IMG/VR virus record: IMGVR_UViG_3300027302_000022
Span: 1-31,749 of that record
Length of the DNA stretch: 31,749 nt
Strand: one strand, 5' to 3'
Source: a virus
In this document: positions 1 through 5,645 of the stretch, in pieces
Layout: the number at the start of each line of letters is the position of its first letter
How positions within the stretch are numbered: position 1 is the stretch's first letter
Made by a program: the position numbers and the translations under genes
Notes under the pieces: generated by a model
Database searches by the model: none
Told to the model about the DNA's origin: nothing
The model's input: only the letters and a program-made list of their open reading frames with translations

Positions 1-6
1 TAGTAA

Positions 7-249
7 ATGAGTGATATAAAACAAAAATTAGAAAATTATCTAAACGAAAATATTCATGTAAACTTATATAAAAGTATTGATAACGAAACATTTACACCAG
101 TAATAAATTTTGTAATTAATGGTGCTTTCAATGTTGAACTTGCACAAGATGCAAAAATTGATGGCATCAATATAATGGAAATATTTGGTGATGCCATTAT
201 GACTAAAATCAAAGAAGGTATTAAAAATTCGAATACGTTATCCTTTTGA
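7..249 (+). CDS. hypothetical protein, 80 aa
   Basis: Small acidic, mixed alpha/beta protein starting MSDIKQKLENYLNENIHVN. I recognise no family, signal peptide or membrane segment. The ATG lies 6 bases from the window edge, so its ribosome binding site cannot be judged. Its 3' end overlaps the probable start of the next gene in another frame, the tight packing seen throughout this phage. Unknown function. Confidence 0.6.
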   Translation: MSDIKQKLENYLNENIHVNLYKSIDNETFTPVINFVINGAFNVELAQDAKIDGINIMEIFGDAIMTKIKEGIKNSNTLSF

Positions 250-598
250 TAAAACTAAACCAGTACAAGTTTATCGTAATTTGACTAAGAAATGTTGGTC
301 GATACGCCAAAATGGTTTGGTGGTAGCACATTCTTATGAACCTTTGTTTTTAAGAAATGTTTCATATGTTGTTAACGCAAAAGGTCGTGAAAAGGTATTA
401 TTAACAAAGACTAAAAATGTGCATGCGTATGTTAAAGGATATATAATAGAAAACCAGCCAATTGCAGGTTTCTTGAAAAAGGCTTATTATAATCCATATA
501 ACACCGAAACATTTGTGGATTTTGTTACAAAAGAACCATTAACAAAATCATCTTATTGTTGCATGACTGATGATTTTATGGTACTATATAAAGATTGA
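227..598 (+). CDS. conserved phage protein with non-standard start codon
   Basis: The open frame runs from base 203 to 598. The first usual start is TTG at 281, but in-frame sequence upstream reads YPFDKTKPVQVYRNLTKK, and PVQVYRNL-(x)-KxCWSxRQ followed by GRxxVLxxKxKNVHAxVxGY is what I recall as the core of a widespread small phage protein family of unknown function. The true N-terminus therefore probably lies before 281. No ATG, GTG or TTG exists there. An AGAAGG ribosome-binding sequence at 213-218 sits 8 nt before an ATT at 227 (ATA at 233 is another option). Rare ATT starts are known, for example in infC. Alternatives are start at TTG 281, a sequencing error, or translation coupled to the preceding gene. 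Confidence 0.7.
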   Translation: MRIRYPFDKTKPVQVYRNLTKKCWSIRQNGLVVAHSYEPLFLRNVSYVVNAKGREKVLLTKTKNVHAYVKGYIIENQPIAGFLKKAYYNPYNTETFVDFVTKEPLTKSSYCCMTDDFMVLYKD

Positions 599-602
599 AT
601 AC

Positions 603-705
603 TTGCGGCCATCATACCGCATAGTGCAGGATATGCATGATAAGAAGAGAGTCATACTCTTAATATCCCGTGGGTGATGTCCGATCTAGGTACGATAACT
701 CTAGA
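603..705 (+). other. hairpin-rich non-coding stretch before aberrant tRNA
   Basis: No coding frame is convincing here. Four short hairpins follow one another: GCGG/CCGC (605-620), GCATA/TATGC (619-636, competing with the first), AAGAG/CTCTT (645-661) and TCTAG/CTAGA (685-705). They end 3 nt before the aberrant tRNA. This may be a structured 5' leader of the tRNA transcript or a decayed tRNA cluster. I recognise no known RNA family. Confidence 0.3.
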
Positions 706-708
706 AAT

Positions 709-807
709 GCTACCTTAGCTCATCTGGTAGAGCAGCGGCTTAGTTTCTGAGACAAGGTTTCAGTAATGATAACCCGCAGGTGGCCTGTTCGAGTCAGGCA
801 GGTAGCA
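709..807 (+). tRNA. tRNA-like gene with 26-nt insert in the anticodon loop
   Basis: Acceptor stem GCTACCT (709-715) pairs perfectly with AGGTAGC (800-806). D-arm GCTC/GAGC (718-733) has a normal GG-containing loop. The T-arm GCCTG/CAGGC with loop TTCGAGT is also intact. The anticodon stem is GCGG (735-738) with CCGC (774-777), but 35 nt lie between instead of 9. The excess 26 nt contain a hairpin, CTGAGAC (747-753) with GTTTCAG (757-763). Removing bases 741-766 would leave loop TTGATAA, anticodon GAU (Ile), but with a C-C mismatch at the top of the stem. CCA is not encoded (ACCG follows). It is either a tRNA with a tiny intron-like insert, a decoy, or a pseudogene. Confidence 0.65.
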
Positions 808-858
808 CCGATTTCCAATGTGTAAGTGTTTGATTTATCAACCACAGAGGAAATTAAC

Positions 859-1191
859 ATGAATACTATATTTTTACACGATTTTAATTCGCTAGATGAT
901 GTTTTGCGAGAGTTTAATATCACTGCGGATAGATTGAATGGTTATGAAATATTACTAGCATCATATGCAATAGGGTATTACGAGGGCTGGTCTTTCGTGC
1001 TTCTAAAGCATACTGAATCTGGTGAGTTATTCACAGTATATGCATCACATTGTTCGTGCTATGGTTTGGAAGGTCAATTTGATATGGAGTCCGCTTCTGT
1101 CGAACAATTGAAAAAACTGTATGCAGAGGACTATTATGCATATACTGATTGTAAAACGGAATTGGGAGAAATCCTTGATTCATTAGCGTAA
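859..1191 (+). CDS. conserved phage protein with SHCSCYGLEGQ motif, 110 aa
   Basis: Starts at ATG 859 behind a strong AGAGGAAA ribosome binding site (846-852). A GTG at 826 would extend the frame but has no such site. The protein has the pattern YEGWSFVLLKH...LFTVYASHCSCYGLEGQF, which I recall from many unrelated phages as a small conserved protein of unknown function. The H-C-x-C cluster could bind metal (inference). It sits between two tRNA genes, so it is likely co-transcribed with them. Confidence 0.8.
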   Translation: MNTIFLHDFNSLDDVLREFNITADRLNGYEILLASYAIGYYEGWSFVLLKHTESGELFTVYASHCSCYGLEGQFDMESASVEQLKKLYAEDYYAYTDCKTELGEILDSLA

Positions 1192-1205
1192 GAAATTACG
1201 CATAT

Positions 1206-1281
1206 GCCGCTATAGCTCAAGTGGTAGAGCAACGGTTTCGTAATCCGTAGGTTGTGAGTTCGAGTCCCACTGGCGGCACCA
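1206..1281 (+). tRNA. tRNA-Thr (anticodon CGU)
   Basis: Complete cloverleaf: acceptor GCCGCTA pairs with TGGCGGC (one G-U), D-arm GCTC/GAGC, anticodon stem ACGGT/TCCGT with loop TTCGTAA giving anticodon CGU (codon ACG), 5-nt variable loop, T-arm GTGAG TTCGAGT CCCAC, discriminator A and encoded CCA (1279-1281). Nothing abnormal, in contrast with the tRNA-like gene just upstream. Confidence 0.93.
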
Positions 1282-1293
1282 GAGGTAAAAGTA

Positions 1294-1440
1294 ATGATCA
1301 CTGCATCTGAATATTTGGAAAGAACAAAGAATGGCGAAACTGTTTTTGTAATTCCAGAAGACAATAAAGAAGAAAATCCAAGTTCTGCTGATATTATGGG
1401 TGACTTGGCTGAATCACATCCTATAGGATATCCCCGCTAA
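1294..1440 (+). CDS. small hypothetical protein, 48 aa
   Basis: Begins ATG 1294 (MITASEYLERTKNGETVF), 7 nt after an AGAGG ribosome binding site that starts at the last base of the tRNA-Thr CCA end, so tRNA processing would release an mRNA with its binding site at the very 5' end. It ends at TAA 1438-1440, just before a promoter. Acidic and soluble, no recognised domain. Length and spacing support a real small gene. Confidence 0.6.
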   Translation: MITASEYLERTKNGETVFVIPEDNKEENPSSADIMGDLAESHPIGYPR

Positions 1441-1444
1441 ATCC

Positions 1445-1473
1445 TTGACACCTTCTCCCTAACATGGTAAACT
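1445..1473 (+). promoter_or_regulatory. sigma70-type promoter
   Basis: TTGACA (1445-1450), 17-bp spacer and TAAACT (1468-1473). It starts 4 nt after the preceding stop codon and precedes the run of plus-strand genes from 1541. The -10 lies in a 9-bp inverted repeat. Confidence 0.75.
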
Positions 1474-1498
1474 GTACGCATAGTAGAGATTACCATGT
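1462..1498 (+). promoter_or_regulatory. 9-bp inverted repeat spanning -10 and early leader
   Basis: ACATGGTAA (1462-1470) and TTACCATGT (1490-1498) are perfect inverted copies 19 nt apart. The left arm covers the start of the -10 box and the right arm lies in the early transcribed region. It could be a repressor operator or a looped dyad. Confidence 0.5.
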
Positions 1499-1540
1499 GT
1501 ATATCTCGTTCAAGTTAACAAATTTGCATGAGAATCAAAA

Positions 1541-1738
1541 ATGACCAATGATGATAAACTGTTTGTAGAAGCAGTATCTAAATGGCGTAATATTACACCC
1601 GAATCAAAACGCATAACCGAACTGGAACAGGCTTTAAAGAGCATTGTTGAGTTCGGTTATGGTCTTGGTCATAGTCGTGGATTCTCATGTGCTAAAATGG
1701 CTGAAAAGGCTTTGTCCTCACACGCTAAGGTGTCTTGA
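1541..1738 (+). CDS. hypothetical protein, 65 aa
   Basis: Small helical, charged protein (MTNDDKLFVEAVSKWRN) ending SSHAKVS. First gene after the promoter at 1445-1473, with a leader of about 60 nt. It ends at TGA 1738, one base before the ATG of the next gene, so the two are translationally coupled. No family recognised. Confidence 0.65.
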   Translation: MTNDDKLFVEAVSKWRNITPESKRITELEQALKSIVEFGYGLGHSRGFSCAKMAEKALSSHAKVS

Positions 1739-1739
1739 T

Positions 1740-2078
1740 ATGAAAAAACATATTGTTATTGAAATTGATATTCCGGAGTCTGATCTTTGTTGGATTTCTG
1801 ACAATGGTAGTCAAGTTTTTCATGATATTTTTGTGAAACGTGCTTTACATAGTCTTATTAGTTTGCAAAGTCGTGCTGATACAGATTCAATATATGATTA
1901 TGTTACTACCATGATTACATGTCTAGAATCCGCCAAGGTTGTTGATAATCCTCTTCTAGTTGAAATTGACAAGATGATTGCATTTTATTCTGGTGGTGAA
2001 GAAATGAAATCTATGAGGGAATGTTTTGCGGATGAGAAATTGGTTGAAGTATTAAAAGAAATCCGAGATAAAATTTGA
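1740..2078 (+). CDS. hypothetical protein, 112 aa
   Basis: I start it at ATG 1740 (MKKHIVIEIDIPESDLCW), immediately behind the previous stop. An upstream in-frame start at 1644 would overlap the preceding gene heavily and gives low-quality sequence. It has a beta-rich N-terminus and a helical C-terminus, with no transmembrane segment. It ends one base before the next ATG at 2080. Unknown function. Confidence 0.7.
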   Translation: MKKHIVIEIDIPESDLCWISDNGSQVFHDIFVKRALHSLISLQSRADTDSIYDYVTTMITCLESAKVVDNPLLVEIDKMIAFYSGGEEMKSMRECFADEKLVEVLKEIRDKI

Positions 2079-2079
2079 T

Positions 2080-2394
2080 ATGAACTCCACAGTGTTCCAA
2101 GAAGAACAACTTGTAAGGTGCGTAGACACCTTTGGTAACAAGGCATTACAAATTAATAAGTTGTATATTGTGTCATGCGTTTTCAATAATGTTAGAATGA
2201 ATGTATACGATCCATTGATTACTGATGGTGAGGATAAAATACATTTTACTAACATAATAATTGATACATTCTCTTATAATTTTGCGCCCGCCTCAAAAGA
2301 AGAAGTTGAATGGTATGTGTCTACCCGTAAGAACTTATTGTTTGAAAAGATAACCCGCATAAATGAAAGTATTGTGATGTTGAATGGCAAATAA
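2080..2394 (+). CDS. hypothetical protein, 104 aa
   Basis: Begins MNSTVFQEEQLVRCVDTFGNKAL; the core 'LVRCVDTFGNKALQINKLYIVSCV' has the look of a small beta-barrel regulatory fold common in phage proteins, but I cannot name a family. Its last base is the first base of the next start codon (TAATG overlap), placing it in the same operon. Confidence 0.7.
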   Translation: MNSTVFQEEQLVRCVDTFGNKALQINKLYIVSCVFNNVRMNVYDPLITDGEDKIHFTNIIIDTFSYNFAPASKEEVEWYVSTRKNLLFEKITRINESIVMLNGK

Positions 2395-2894
2395 TGATAG
2401 AAATTAAAATAACACAAGATATACGTGAAAGGGCACAAGAGAAAGCTGATGAAATGGGTAGGTTGAACAACTCTATTCGTCAAGGCGAAGGCAATCTTGT
2501 TGGGTTCATGGGGGAACAAATTGTTGCAAATTATCTTAATGCATGTGTTGAAAATACATATGACTATGATATAATGATGCATGGTGCTAAACTTGACGTT
2601 AAGACCAAAGAGTGTACATCACCACCAAAGCCTCATTATGAGTGTTCGATAGCGGCATATAATACGAAACAAAAGTGTAATGCTTACGTCTTTACCCGCA
2701 TATGTCAGGATACTTGTTGGATTTTGGGATGGATGCCAAAAGAGGCATACTTTAAAAAAGCGAAGTTTATGCAAAAAGGGCAAATAGACCCGTCTAATAA
2801 CTTTGTTGTGAGGGCGGATTGTTACAATTTGGCTATACAAGACTTAAAGCCAATTGATCACTTGAAAAACCTGTTAGAGAATAAAAATGTCTAA
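2394..2894 (+). CDS. PD-(D/E)XK nuclease-like phage protein, 166 aa
   Basis: The frame shows GFMGEQIVANYL (residues 37-48), then YDYDI (56-60) and LDVKTKE (67-73). This is the order E41 - D59 - D68-x-K70 of a PD-(D/E)XK nuclease fold, in which the acidic residues bind Mg2+ and the lysine is catalytic. Downstream YECSIAAY...NAYVFTRI and ILGWMPKEAYFKKA resemble phage proteins annotated as putative endonucleases. About 166 residues is typical. It has no companion methyltransferase here, so a role in host DNA degradation or recombination is more likely than restriction (inference). Starts at ATG 2394, overlapping the previous stop. Confidence 0.6.
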   Translation: MIEIKITQDIRERAQEKADEMGRLNNSIRQGEGNLVGFMGEQIVANYLNACVENTYDYDIMMHGAKLDVKTKECTSPPKPHYECSIAAYNTKQKCNAYVFTRICQDTCWILGWMPKEAYFKKAKFMQKGQIDPSNNFVVRADCYNLAIQDLKPIDHLKNLLENKNV

Positions 2895-3285
2895 ACTGAG
2901 TAAAACCCAGATTCTACATAAACTTGCCGAAGATAACTTGCGTGTTGAATCACTATATAATTTTCTAATTAAAAAGAAATGCAAATGTGAATTAACCACT
3001 GAAATCCAAAAGGTAGAAGGTATTGACCATCCTGTAGTTTTATTGTGGATTGAAAACCATAAGGGTTTATGTGCTTTGACTGGAACTAGCGATTACAATT
3101 ATATTAACTGTTTGGGCTTTTTGGCTGTTGATTTTAAGAAGTGTTTCAACAAGTGGTCGCAGGTTCCAATTCGCATTTCTTTGAAGCGAACTGATGAAGA
3201 AATTTATGACATTATGATGTCCTGTAACACCAAGGACAATTATGAAAAAAGTCTTAATTTCAAACAAATTTTTTGGGACGAATGA
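2887..3285 (+). CDS. hypothetical protein, 132 aa
   Basis: Overlaps the nuclease-like gene by 8 nt at its start and the next gene by 4 nt at its end. Basic N-terminal helical part (MSKLSKTQILHKLAEDNLRVE) followed by a mixed alpha/beta region with a C-x-C pair (KKKCKCEL). No family recognised. Position shows it belongs to the 1541-4140 operon. Confidence 0.65.
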   Translation: MSKLSKTQILHKLAEDNLRVESLYNFLIKKKCKCELTTEIQKVEGIDHPVVLLWIENHKGLCALTGTSDYNYINCLGFLAVDFKKCFNKWSQVPIRISLKRTDEEIYDIMMSCNTKDNYEKSLNFKQIFWDE

Positions 3286-3869
3286 TGAAACTCATTGAAC
3301 TGGCACAAAATGTCAAGAAAACAAGTCGTAATGAAAAATCTATTGATATTGATGCTATTACAACAGCATTGAATATTAATTTTAATCATTATGATTATTA
3401 TGATAAAATAAAGGAACATATTACCGCATATTGGGTAACACCTTGGCTGTGTACTGATACTATGGTTGGCCTCGCAGTGTACTTTTTGGATGGTACTCTT
3501 ATTGGGGTTTCATTTCAACGTGGAAGAAAGTATGCAGAAGAGTTTGATTTCATATCAATGGAAATGGCAAAAAACACATATGACTTTTTTATGTCATTGC
3601 GTTCACCACATGAAGATTTTTCTATTATAAGCCAAGTGGACTTGGATGGTGAATGGGATGAACATGGTTTTGAAGCTTTTTATGCAAGTTCTATCTGTGT
3701 TGACACCGTATGGTATAAACCATCACAAGAGTATGTGAAGGTATGTAATCGCTATCGTTATGATTACAATATGCCATCAAATGTAATTGAAGTGATGTTT
3801 GACAATGGTGAGCGTAAGGTGGTAGAATTGGAAAATATTCTTGTACCATACGGCTTAGAGGAAGTTTGA
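3282..3869 (+). CDS. hypothetical protein, 195 aa
   Basis: I choose ATG 3282 (second ATG at 3285), overlapping the previous stop in an ATGATG arrangement; a TTG at 3273 is less likely. The protein is acidic and aromatic-rich, with WVTPWLCTDTMVGLAVYFLDG and NRYRYDYNMPSNVIEVMFDNGE. It has no transmembrane segment and no motif I can assign to an enzyme. It ends 1 nt before the next start codon. Confidence 0.7.
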   Translation: MMKLIELAQNVKKTSRNEKSIDIDAITTALNINFNHYDYYDKIKEHITAYWVTPWLCTDTMVGLAVYFLDGTLIGVSFQRGRKYAEEFDFISMEMAKNTYDFFMSLRSPHEDFSIISQVDLDGEWDEHGFEAFYASSICVDTVWYKPSQEYVKVCNRYRYDYNMPSNVIEVMFDNGERKVVELENILVPYGLEEV

Positions 3870-3870
3870 T

Positions 3871-4140
3871 ATGTCACGCATTAAGGCTATGCTTGAAGAG
3901 GCTCTGGAAAATCTGGATAACATGTCTGATGATGAACTTGAACAGACTTTTATCGAATGTGGTTATGTTCCCACACGTTATGATATTGGGATGACACAAA
4001 TACAAAAGGATGCATTGGAACGTGTTGCAACACGTTTAAAGGAAATGTCTCCGGAAGAGTTCAAGGCTAAGTTGAAAGAGCATGAAAACGGTGCTATTGC
4101 CTATGCGTTCAATTGTTGTGCACCTGATGATGTAAAGTAA
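3871..4140 (+). CDS. hypothetical protein, 89 aa
   Basis: Acidic helical protein (MSRIKAMLEEALENLDNMS) with 'MSDDELEQTFIECGYVPTR' and 'MSPEEFKAKLKEH' segments, the spaced Glu/Asp helices of many small phage regulatory proteins. Last gene of the 1541-4140 operon; the tRNA promoter starts 8 nt after its stop. No family assigned. Confidence 0.7.
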   Translation: MSRIKAMLEEALENLDNMSDDELEQTFIECGYVPTRYDIGMTQIQKDALERVATRLKEMSPEEFKAKLKEHENGAIAYAFNCCAPDDVK

Positions 4141-4148
4141 AAAAGTTC

Positions 4149-4177
4149 TTGACGTGGTTGTTGTAAAGCGGTATAAT
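4149..4177 (+). promoter_or_regulatory. strong sigma70 promoter for tRNA-Ile2 and tilS
   Basis: TTGACG (4149-4154), 17-bp spacer and a perfect TATAAT (4172-4177), followed 20 nt later by tRNA-Ile2(CAU). Among the best matches to the sigma70 consensus in the window. It would drive the tRNA, the structured leader and the TilS-like gene as one transcript. Confidence 0.85.
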
Positions 4178-4197
4178 GACCACATCAAGACAACGAT

Positions 4198-4274
4198 GCT
4201 TCCTTAGCTCAGGTGGTTAGAGCAACCGACTCATAATCGGTAGGTCACTGGTTCAAGTCCAGTCGGAAGCACCA
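4198..4274 (+). tRNA. tRNA-Ile2 (anticodon CAU, lysidine type)
   Basis: Cloverleaf with acceptor GCTTCCT/CGGAAGC (position 7-66 mismatched), D-arm GCTC/GAGC, anticodon stem ACCGA/TCGGT with loop CTCATAA, T-arm ACTGG TTCAAGT CCAGT, discriminator A and encoded CCA (4272-4274). CAU could mean Met or Ile2. The body closely follows enterobacterial ileX (TTAGCTCAG-GTGGTTAGAGCA, GACTCATAATCG), and a TilS homologue lies 110 nt downstream, so I assign Ile2, which reads AUA only after C34 becomes lysidine. Confidence 0.9.
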
Positions 4275-4279
4275 AAAGG

Positions 4280-4359
4280 CTGTTGTTAAATGTATCTTTA
4301 GTGAGGGGACTCTTAACCAGAGACACACGTTAACTCTGGATAAAGGTACTTAACTACAG
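4280..4359 (+). promoter_or_regulatory. structured leader RNA between tRNA-Ile2 and tilS
   Basis: The gap between the tRNA and tilS folds into one closed structure: CTGTTGTTAA (4280-4289) pairs with TTAACTACAG (4350-4359) except for one T-T mismatch. Inside it is a second hairpin, CCAGAG (4317-4322) with CTCTGG (4334-4339). The ribosome binding region of tilS (AGG at 4374) lies just 3'. I recognise no riboswitch class. It may control tilS translation or protect the processed mRNA. Confidence 0.45.
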
Positions 4360-4383
4360 TAATTTTTTATTTTAGGTGTGATA

Positions 4384-4986
4384 ATGGCTAACATTCGTAC
4401 CAAAGTGATTAAACCTTTTACCGACCAAACTTGTGTGGTTGCTTGTTCTGGTGGCGTAGATTCTGTTGCTTTGTTACATTTTATGGTTGGTTATAATAAC
4501 GTTCGGGTAGTTCACATTAATCATAATCCGGGAAATCCGTATGACGATGATTGTGAGCAATTGGTTCGTGATATTGCTAAAGAGTATGGCATTGAAATCG
4601 ACGTACATCATATTGATGTTGCGTATGAAAGTAATGTAGAACATAACTGGCGCAATTTTCGCCAAAAGATTTATCGTGCGTATGCTTGTGATGTTTACCT
4701 TGCACATACGTTAGATGATCAGGTCGAAGAATATCTTATGTCCTCTATTAAGGGGAATGTAAGATTTATTTCATCACATCGTAACAATTTGCGTCGTCCT
4801 TTTCTTCATTTGACAAAGGGTGAAGTTTATGCATATGCAAAGAAACATGAATTGATTTGGATTGAAGACCCGACAAACCATGATTCTTCTAATCAAAGGT
4901 CATTTTGTCGCAATGTTATCGTACCAGAGGCATTGAAGATCAATCCGGGTTTGTATAAAACTGTGTTGCGTTTGTCAACACAGTAA
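4384..4986 (+). CDS. tilS: TilS-like tRNA(Ile)-lysidine synthetase, short form
   Basis: PP-loop ATPase of the TilS/MesJ family, which uses ATP and lysine to convert C34 of tRNA-Ile2(CAU) to lysidine so that it reads AUA instead of AUG and is charged with Ile. Visible motifs: SGGVDS (residues 22-27, PP-loop), HTLDDQVE (108-115) and EDPTN followed by R172 and R176 (161-176), with the closing IVPEAL. At 200 residues it is the catalytic N-terminal domain only; the E. coli enzyme is about 430 residues with C-terminal recognition domains. Start is ATG 4384 (AGG at 4374-4376); GTG 4378 is less likely. It shares a promoter with its likely substrate tRNA. Confidence 0.9.
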   Translation: MANIRTKVIKPFTDQTCVVACSGGVDSVALLHFMVGYNNVRVVHINHNPGNPYDDDCEQLVRDIAKEYGIEIDVHHIDVAYESNVEHNWRNFRQKIYRAYACDVYLAHTLDDQVEEYLMSSIKGNVRFISSHRNNLRRPFLHLTKGEVYAYAKKHELIWIEDPTNHDSSNQRSFCRNVIVPEALKINPGLYKTVLRLSTQ

Positions 4987-5013
4987 GGTTTGAATGGTAA
5001 CAGCAATTTTAAA

Positions 5014-5109
5014 GCATCCAAAGCCGTGTGTTGTAGGTTCGAGTCCTATCCACCCCCGCCAATTGAAGTTTAGCTTTATTGGGGGTGTAGCTCAATTGGT
5101 AGAGCAACG
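5014..5109 (+). tRNA. split, circularly permuted tRNA-Trp (anticodon CCA): 3' half before 5' half
   Basis: Bases 5014-5061 are a tRNA-Trp 3' half: GC, loop ATCCAAA (anticodon CCA), stem GCCGT, variable GTGTT, T-arm GTAGG TTCGAGT CCTAT, acceptor CACCCCC, G73 and encoded CCA. After a 19-nt linker, bases 5081-5109 are a 5' half: acceptor GGGGGTG, TA, D-arm GCTC AATTGGTA GAGC, A26, ACG. Joining 5109 to 5014 gives a 7-bp acceptor, a perfect ACGGC/GCCGT anticodon stem and 77 nt, one more than standard because of an extra base at the T-stem/acceptor junction (5049-5050). Details (variable GTGTT, GCCA end, CAATTGGTAGAGCA) match E. coli tRNA-Trp. Flanks ATTTT (5006-5010) and AAAAT (5114-5118) could pair at the junction. 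How it would be matured is unknown; a broken tandem duplication is the alternative. Confidence 0.75.
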
Positions 5110-5132
5110 ATAAAAAATCCATTCAGTTGAAC

Positions 5133-5205
5133 CCCTAAGTAGTTTAACTGGCTTAAAACACGTTTGCGCAAACGTATAGATGTTCGATGCATCTCTTAGG
5201 GGCCA
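5133..5205 (+). tRNA. compact tRNA with shortened anticodon arm
   Basis: Acceptor CCCTAAG (5133-5139) pairs perfectly with CTTAGGG (5195-5201), extendable by C5132-G5202. D-arm GTTT AACTGGCTTA AAAC, T-arm AGATG TTCGATG CATCT, G73 and encoded CCA (5203-5205) are all present. Only 17 nt separate position 26 from the T-stem, where about 22 are normal. They form a palindrome, ACGT/ACGT around an 8-nt loop TTGCGCAA with a 2-nt variable region. No normal 7-nt loop fits, so the identity cannot be read safely (GCG is possible). It is either a non-standard tRNA or a deletion derivative. It lies 23 nt after the permuted tRNA-Trp. Confidence 0.6.
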
Positions 5206-5222
5206 AAGTAAAAGGTGAAAAT

Positions 5223-5498
5223 ATGTCACGTTGGAATGAAACAAAAGTATGTGCTAATCATATGCTGAAAATCGCATATCCTACATTGAAAGATATAGAC
5301 GATCCTGTTTGCACCATATATAATAATGCCTTACCTAGTGTTATAGATAAGGTATTTGCAACGTTATATGCAAACAAGTATGAACCCGTTGAATTGCATG
5401 AACAATATTGCATTGAAATGATGCGAGTTGCATACAAATTGATTGGTAAATACGGTTATGTTAAAGACTATGGGGAAGATGATGAAGAAGCACATTGA
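5223..5498 (+). CDS. hypothetical protein, 91 aa
   Basis: Starts at ATG 5223 behind AAAGGTGAAA, only 17 nt after the CCA end of the compact tRNA, so its 5' end may be generated by tRNA processing. Helical protein (MSRWNETKVCANHMLKIAY) with an acidic tail GEDDEEAH. An in-frame start at 5187 would lie inside the tRNA and is rejected. No family recognised. Confidence 0.65.
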   Translation: MSRWNETKVCANHMLKIAYPTLKDIDDPVCTIYNNALPSVIDKVFATLYANKYEPVELHEQYCIEMMRVAYKLIGKYGYVKDYGEDDEEAH

Positions 5499-5553
5499 CG
5501 TAATGGTTGATCTTTTGCCAAGACCGGGTTTGTAATTACAAGCTTGATCTAAT

Positions 5554-5629
5554 CGGTTTGTAGCTCAATAGATAGAGCACTCGCTTTGGGAGCGAGGGGT
5601 TGTGAGTTTGAGTCTCGCCAGACCGACCA
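5554..5629 (+). tRNA. tRNA-Pro (anticodon UGG)
   Basis: Acceptor CGGTTTG/CAGACCG with one G-U, D-arm GCTC AATAGATA GAGC (no GG in the loop, slightly unusual), anticodon stem CTCGC/GCGAG with loop TTTGGGA giving UGG, T-arm GTGAG TTTGAGT CTCGC with one mismatch, A73 and encoded CCA (5627-5629). The C1-G72 first pair is typical of bacterial tRNA-Pro, supporting the identity. Confidence 0.9.
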
Positions 5630-5645
5630 ATTTGAGGTCGAATAT

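Noticed and set aside
603-705. Possible 5S rRNA-like stretch (GCGGCCAT near 605) upstream of the first tRNA
   Set aside because: The rest of the 5S consensus and its closing helix are missing; only short independent hairpins are present.
709-807. Group I intron in the anticodon loop
   Set aside because: The insert is only about 26 nt, without P3-P8 core elements; too short for any self-splicing intron.
4987-5013. A normal 5' half for tRNA-Trp directly upstream of its 3' half (TGAATGGTAACAGCA resembles a D-arm)
   Set aside because: No sequence there pairs with CACCCCC, and the stretch adjoins the tilS stop; the matching GGGGGTG half lies downstream instead.
5521-5562. Second tRNA-Pro remnant (AGACCG then GGTTTGTA before the real gene)
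   Set aside because: Only a few bases repeat (GGTTTGTA) and no T-arm or anticodon arm is seen; treated as chance or a very short duplication.
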